Of a DNA stretch of 64,000 nucleotides, positions 61,956-64,000 are shown piece by piece; position 1 is the stretch's first letter; every line of letters starts with the position of its first letter. The notes beneath the pieces are model-generated. The model worked only from the letters and a program-made list of their open reading frames with translations. It was not told where the DNA came from and searched no databases. A program made the position numbers and the translations under genes. This DNA is from Novosphingobium mangrovisedimenti (GTDB taxonomy: Bacteria; Pseudomonadota; Alphaproteobacteria; Sphingomonadales; Sphingomonadaceae), in contig NZ_JANZXA010000001.1 of assembly GCF_025153475.1 (NCBI RefSeq), positions 612,643-676,642 on the forward strand, given 5' to 3'.

Positions 61956-63383
61956 TCAGAGGTCCAGATCCATGATCGGCCCGTCGAAGTTCCCGCCGAG
62001 TTTCCGGTTGGCCGCAGCCAGCTTCACTCCGGATTCGCCGGCGATATAGCCGTCGATCAGGCGCTGGTAGTTGCTGATCAGGCCCTCGACGTCCTTGGCA
62101 AGCCGCATGAACTCGAACCCTTCGGAATGCAGGCCCTTCTGCTGGATCGGAATATTCGAGTAGTCCTGCCGCGGGATCATCGGGAAGTCCTGACTGTCGA
62201 ACGGCAACACGGTCGGCTCTATCGGCGGCTCGGGCTCCTCGCCTTCCGGGAAGTGCGTGAGCGACCAGATCTCGAACACGCAGCTTTCCGGGCCCGTCGG
62301 GCGGATGCGATAGGACGCATAGCTGGTGAAGAAGGGCAGCAGGAAATAGTGCGGGAAGAGGTATTCGACCGCATTGACCGGATCGGACACGCATACCGCA
62401 TTGAGATCCGGGACATTCTCGCCCTTCTCCTTGAGCTTGCGGCTGATCGCGTCCTGCACCAGTCCGAACCAGACCGGCACGGCCTCGGCCACCGTCGCGG
62501 GAAGCTGCACGTCCGGATTGTCCGGTCCGAGCTGTTCGGCGATCTCGATCTCCTTGGCGTGGACCATGCCCGCCATGCCCGAACCGAGCAGCTTGAGGTT
62601 CTCGATCTGGGCGCGGATGTTGTCCTCGACCGATTCATCGGGATCGATGGGCAAGCCGATGCCGCCGGTGTCGTTGCCGTAGCGCGCATTGTAGAGGCCG
62701 GGCACCGAGCGTTGCAGCTGCGGGTGCGTCATCATCACGTGATAGCCTTCCATGAAGGCTTCCATCGCGATCTTCCAGTTCGCCGGAAGCTCGGTCGCGA
62801 ACCACCATTCGGAGCGCACGTTCGACATGCCGTGCGCATCGAGCCGATCGAGCACTGGCCCGAGCGATTCCCTGAGCGACGGCGCGTTCATGTCGTGGTT
62901 GATGAAGGCGCATCCACCCCAGGTCTCGCAACGCACCGGCTTCAGCGCGAGTTCGGCATGGTCCAGCAGGTCCTGCGAGAACAGTTCCTTGCCGTAGACG
63001 AAGGTGTTTTCGCCATCCATGTTCCAGCGCCACCCGTGGAACGGGCAGATGAAGCCGGACTGCGCGCAGTTGCCATGGGCATCGCCAGAGCCGCCTGCGA
63101 TCGGCACGCCGCGGTGGCGGCAGTGGTTATGGTACGCCTTGATGCCGTCGTTGGTGCGAACGACGAGCACCGACTTGCCGACGTTGGAATATTCCACCCA
63201 GTCGCCGACATTGGGGATGGTCTCGAGACGGCAGGCCATCTGCCATACGTGCGGCCAGAGGTGCTCGACCTCGGCGCGGTAGAAGGTCTCGTCATAGTAA
63301 CGCTGCGCGGGGATCAGTTCGGAACGCGTGATCGGGTGGGGATTCCCGGCCAGCGCCATGCCCGCGGGATTGATATCGGCCAT
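61956..63383 (-). CDS. Rieske aromatic-ring-hydroxylating oxygenase alpha subunit
   Basis: A 475-residue Rieske oxygenase. Ligands are CRH (Cys88, His90) and CPFH (Cys113, His116), 22 residues apart, and the iron-site segment is NWKIAMEAFMEGYHVMMTHPQ. It is a paralogue of the 46936 gene: both share the closing pattern CVFE... FPEGEEPE. No reductase, ferredoxin or beta subunit lies next to it. The neighbouring 5S/tRNA region and terminator show it is a single-gene unit. Substrate unknown; aromatic or steroid rings are typical. Confidence 0.9.
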   Translation of the reverse strand: MADINPAGMALAGNPHPITRSELIPAQRYYDETFYRAEVEHLWPHVWQMACRLETIPNVGDWVEYSNVGKSVLVVRTNDGIKAYHNHCRHRGVPIAGGSGDAHGNCAQSGFICPFHGWRWNMDGENTFVYGKELFSQDLLDHAELALKPVRCETWGGCAFINHDMNAPSLRESLGPVLDRLDAHGMSNVRSEWWFATELPANWKIAMEAFMEGYHVMMTHPQLQRSVPGLYNARYGNDTGGIGLPIDPDESVEDNIRAQIENLKLLGSGMAGMVHAKEIEIAEQLGPDNPDVQLPATVAEAVPVWFGLVQDAISRKLKEKGENVPDLNAVCVSDPVNAVEYLFPHYFLLPFFTSYASYRIRPTGPESCVFEIWSLTHFPEGEEPEPPIEPTVLPFDSQDFPMIPRQDYSNIPIQQKGLHSEGFEFMRLAKDVEGLISNYQRLIDGYIAGESGVKLAAANRKLGGNFDGPIMDLDL

Positions 63384-63520
63384 GGGAAGGCATCCTGTCC
63401 TGTTGATTTTTTGGCTGACAGGACTTTGCCGGACACTAGGCTATGCAAGCTTTGATCGAACGCAAAACGCCTCCGCCGATATTCGCGGAGCGTGGGGGCG
63501 ATCGTGCGAGGATATAGGTC

Positions 63521-63597
<77 letters not shown>

Positions 63598-63606
63598 TCA
63601 CCATTG

Positions 63607-63627
63607 AGGGCTGATTTTGTCAGCCCT
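63607..63627. other. hairpin between tRNA-fMet and tRNA fragment
   Basis: AGGGCTGA and TCAGCCCT form a perfect 8-base stem around TTTTG, nine bases from the tRNA-fMet gene. It lies in the 318-base gap (63598-63916) with no gene. Confidence 0.5.
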
Positions 63628-63674
63628 GTAGCAGATTGTTTGTTGTCCATTCCGACGTTGTCGGCGTGGACGGC

Positions 63675-63697
63675 GGGCTGCTCCACCCCGCGTCACC
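63675..63697 (-). repeat. 23-base copy of the tRNA-fMet 5' end
   Basis: The stretch repeats exactly the 23 bases at 63580-63602, which include the first 18 bases of tRNA-fMet, 95 bases away. No other tRNA arms are present, so it is a remnant or duplication and not a functional tRNA. Confidence 0.75.
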
Positions 63698-63706
63698 TAT
63701 ATTTGG

Positions 63707-63805
63707 CCTCAGGCGCCGGCGGCTGCATTCGCAGCCTTGGCTATCCTCCCGCCTTGCAGGCGGTCCGGGCGGCCATTTGGCCTTGCGGAGCCTTTGGCTC
63801 CGGGG
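63707..63805. repeat. dispersed structured repeat, copy next to 5S rRNA
   Basis: Begins CCTCAGGCGCCGG and aligns with 31454-31545. Stems are GGCTGC/GCAGCC, CCGCCT/AGGCGG, GGCC/GGCC and GGAGCC/GGCTCC, with covarying bases compared with the first copy. Confidence 0.7.
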
Positions 63806-63834
63806 CCTTTACCCGATGCGTCGTTGAGCGACGC

Positions 63835-63858
63835 AAAAAGGGGCCTTTTGGGCCCCTT
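63835..63858 (-). terminator. terminator after 5S rRNA
   Basis: On the minus strand AAGGGGCC/GGCCCCTT forms a stem around a CAAAA loop and is followed by a T-run (complement of the A-run 63835-63839). It lies about 60 bases after the end of the 5S gene and ahead of the repeat and tRNA-fMet. Confidence 0.75.
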
Positions 63859-63916
63859 CGGCCTGATTGGCCATGTCATTGAGAATGGGTTTTTTGCGAA
63901 GCGCGCCGGCTTCAAT

Positions 63917-64000
63917 GCCTGGCGACGTCCTACTCTTCCAACGCTTGAGCGTAAGTACCATCGGCGCTGTCAGGTTTCACGGCCGAGTTCGAGATGGGAT
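63917..64000 (-). rRNA. rrf: 5S rRNA (3' part, cut by window edge)
   Basis: The complement reads ATCCCATCTCGAACTCGG at the edge and GAAGAGTAGGACGTCGCCAG near the end, the conserved loop B/C and 3' terminal stem regions of bacterial 5S rRNA. Its 5' part, and presumably 23S and 16S rRNA, lie to the right of the window. The 3' end is about 63917. Confidence 0.95.

Noticed and set aside
63675..63697. A second tRNA-fMet gene
   Set aside because: Only the 5' 18 bases of the tRNA plus flanking bases are present; no anticodon or T arm follows.

Overview
The window looks like a chromosomal segment of a sphingomonad alphaproteobacterium, probably Novosphingobium or a close relative. I base this on the high G+C content seen by eye, the run of rpe, a heparinase II/III gene and purH, dispersed palindromes of the CGTCATTGCGAG type, a cbb3 oxidase operon under FNR-type sites, several Rieske and Baeyer-Villiger oxygenase genes, and an rRNA operon end (5S then tRNA-fMet). 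The genus is an inference. No phage, plasmid, insertion sequence or CRISPR array was seen.

Layout. 1-6.2 kb: a truncated hydantoinase/5-oxoprolinase gene, a DUF2938 membrane protein and a three-gene unit (SnoaL-like, AttH-like, phosphotransferase-like). 6.3-17.2 kb: an M20 amidohydrolase, then envelope and lipid genes: a flippase, a sugar or choline-phosphate type nucleotidyltransferase, an MFS/TlpA/DsbA-like run, a CDP-alcohol phosphatidyltransferase, a diacylglycerol-kinase-like enzyme, a TAM41-like protein and a second nucleotidyltransferase. 17.1-26.2 kb: housekeeping genes (rpe, heparinase-like, purH, a Fur/Zur regulator, dxs) and an HNH nuclease. 26.3-31.4 kb: a tandem amidohydrolase pair, a POT peptide transporter, ihfB and tRNA-Leu(TAA). 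31.5-41.2 kb: msrB, an ABC exporter, queG, a ferredoxin reductase, a luciferase-like oxidoreductase, a TPR protein, a hydrolase and a GT39-type membrane protein.

41.3-48.4 kb holds the regulatory points of most interest. A 24-codon leader peptide with nine consecutive Thr codons lies upstream of thrS, followed by two mutually exclusive stems: an apparent threonine attenuator. Next is a Baeyer-Villiger monooxygenase gene whose upstream region has two FNR-type boxes and a palindrome, then a Rieske oxygenase. 48.4-59.1 kb: PilZ, hemN and the complete cbb3 set ccoNOQP-GHIS with a small Cys-containing secreted protein at its end, and an OmpW-family gene divergent from ccoN. 59.1-64 kb: GtrA, a sulfotransferase, an Fnr-type regulator with the 4Fe-4S cysteines, a second Rieske oxygenase, tRNA-fMet and the 3' part of 5S rRNA.

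How the parts may work together: the Fnr protein encoded near 61.5 kb is the likely reader of the TTGAT-N4-ATCAA sites at ccoN/ompW, hemN and the monooxygenase. Low oxygen would then raise high-affinity respiration, anaerobic heme synthesis and, less expectedly, an oxygen-using monooxygenase. The 7.6-17.2 kb genes together could make and move an unusual phospholipid or sphingolipid head group.
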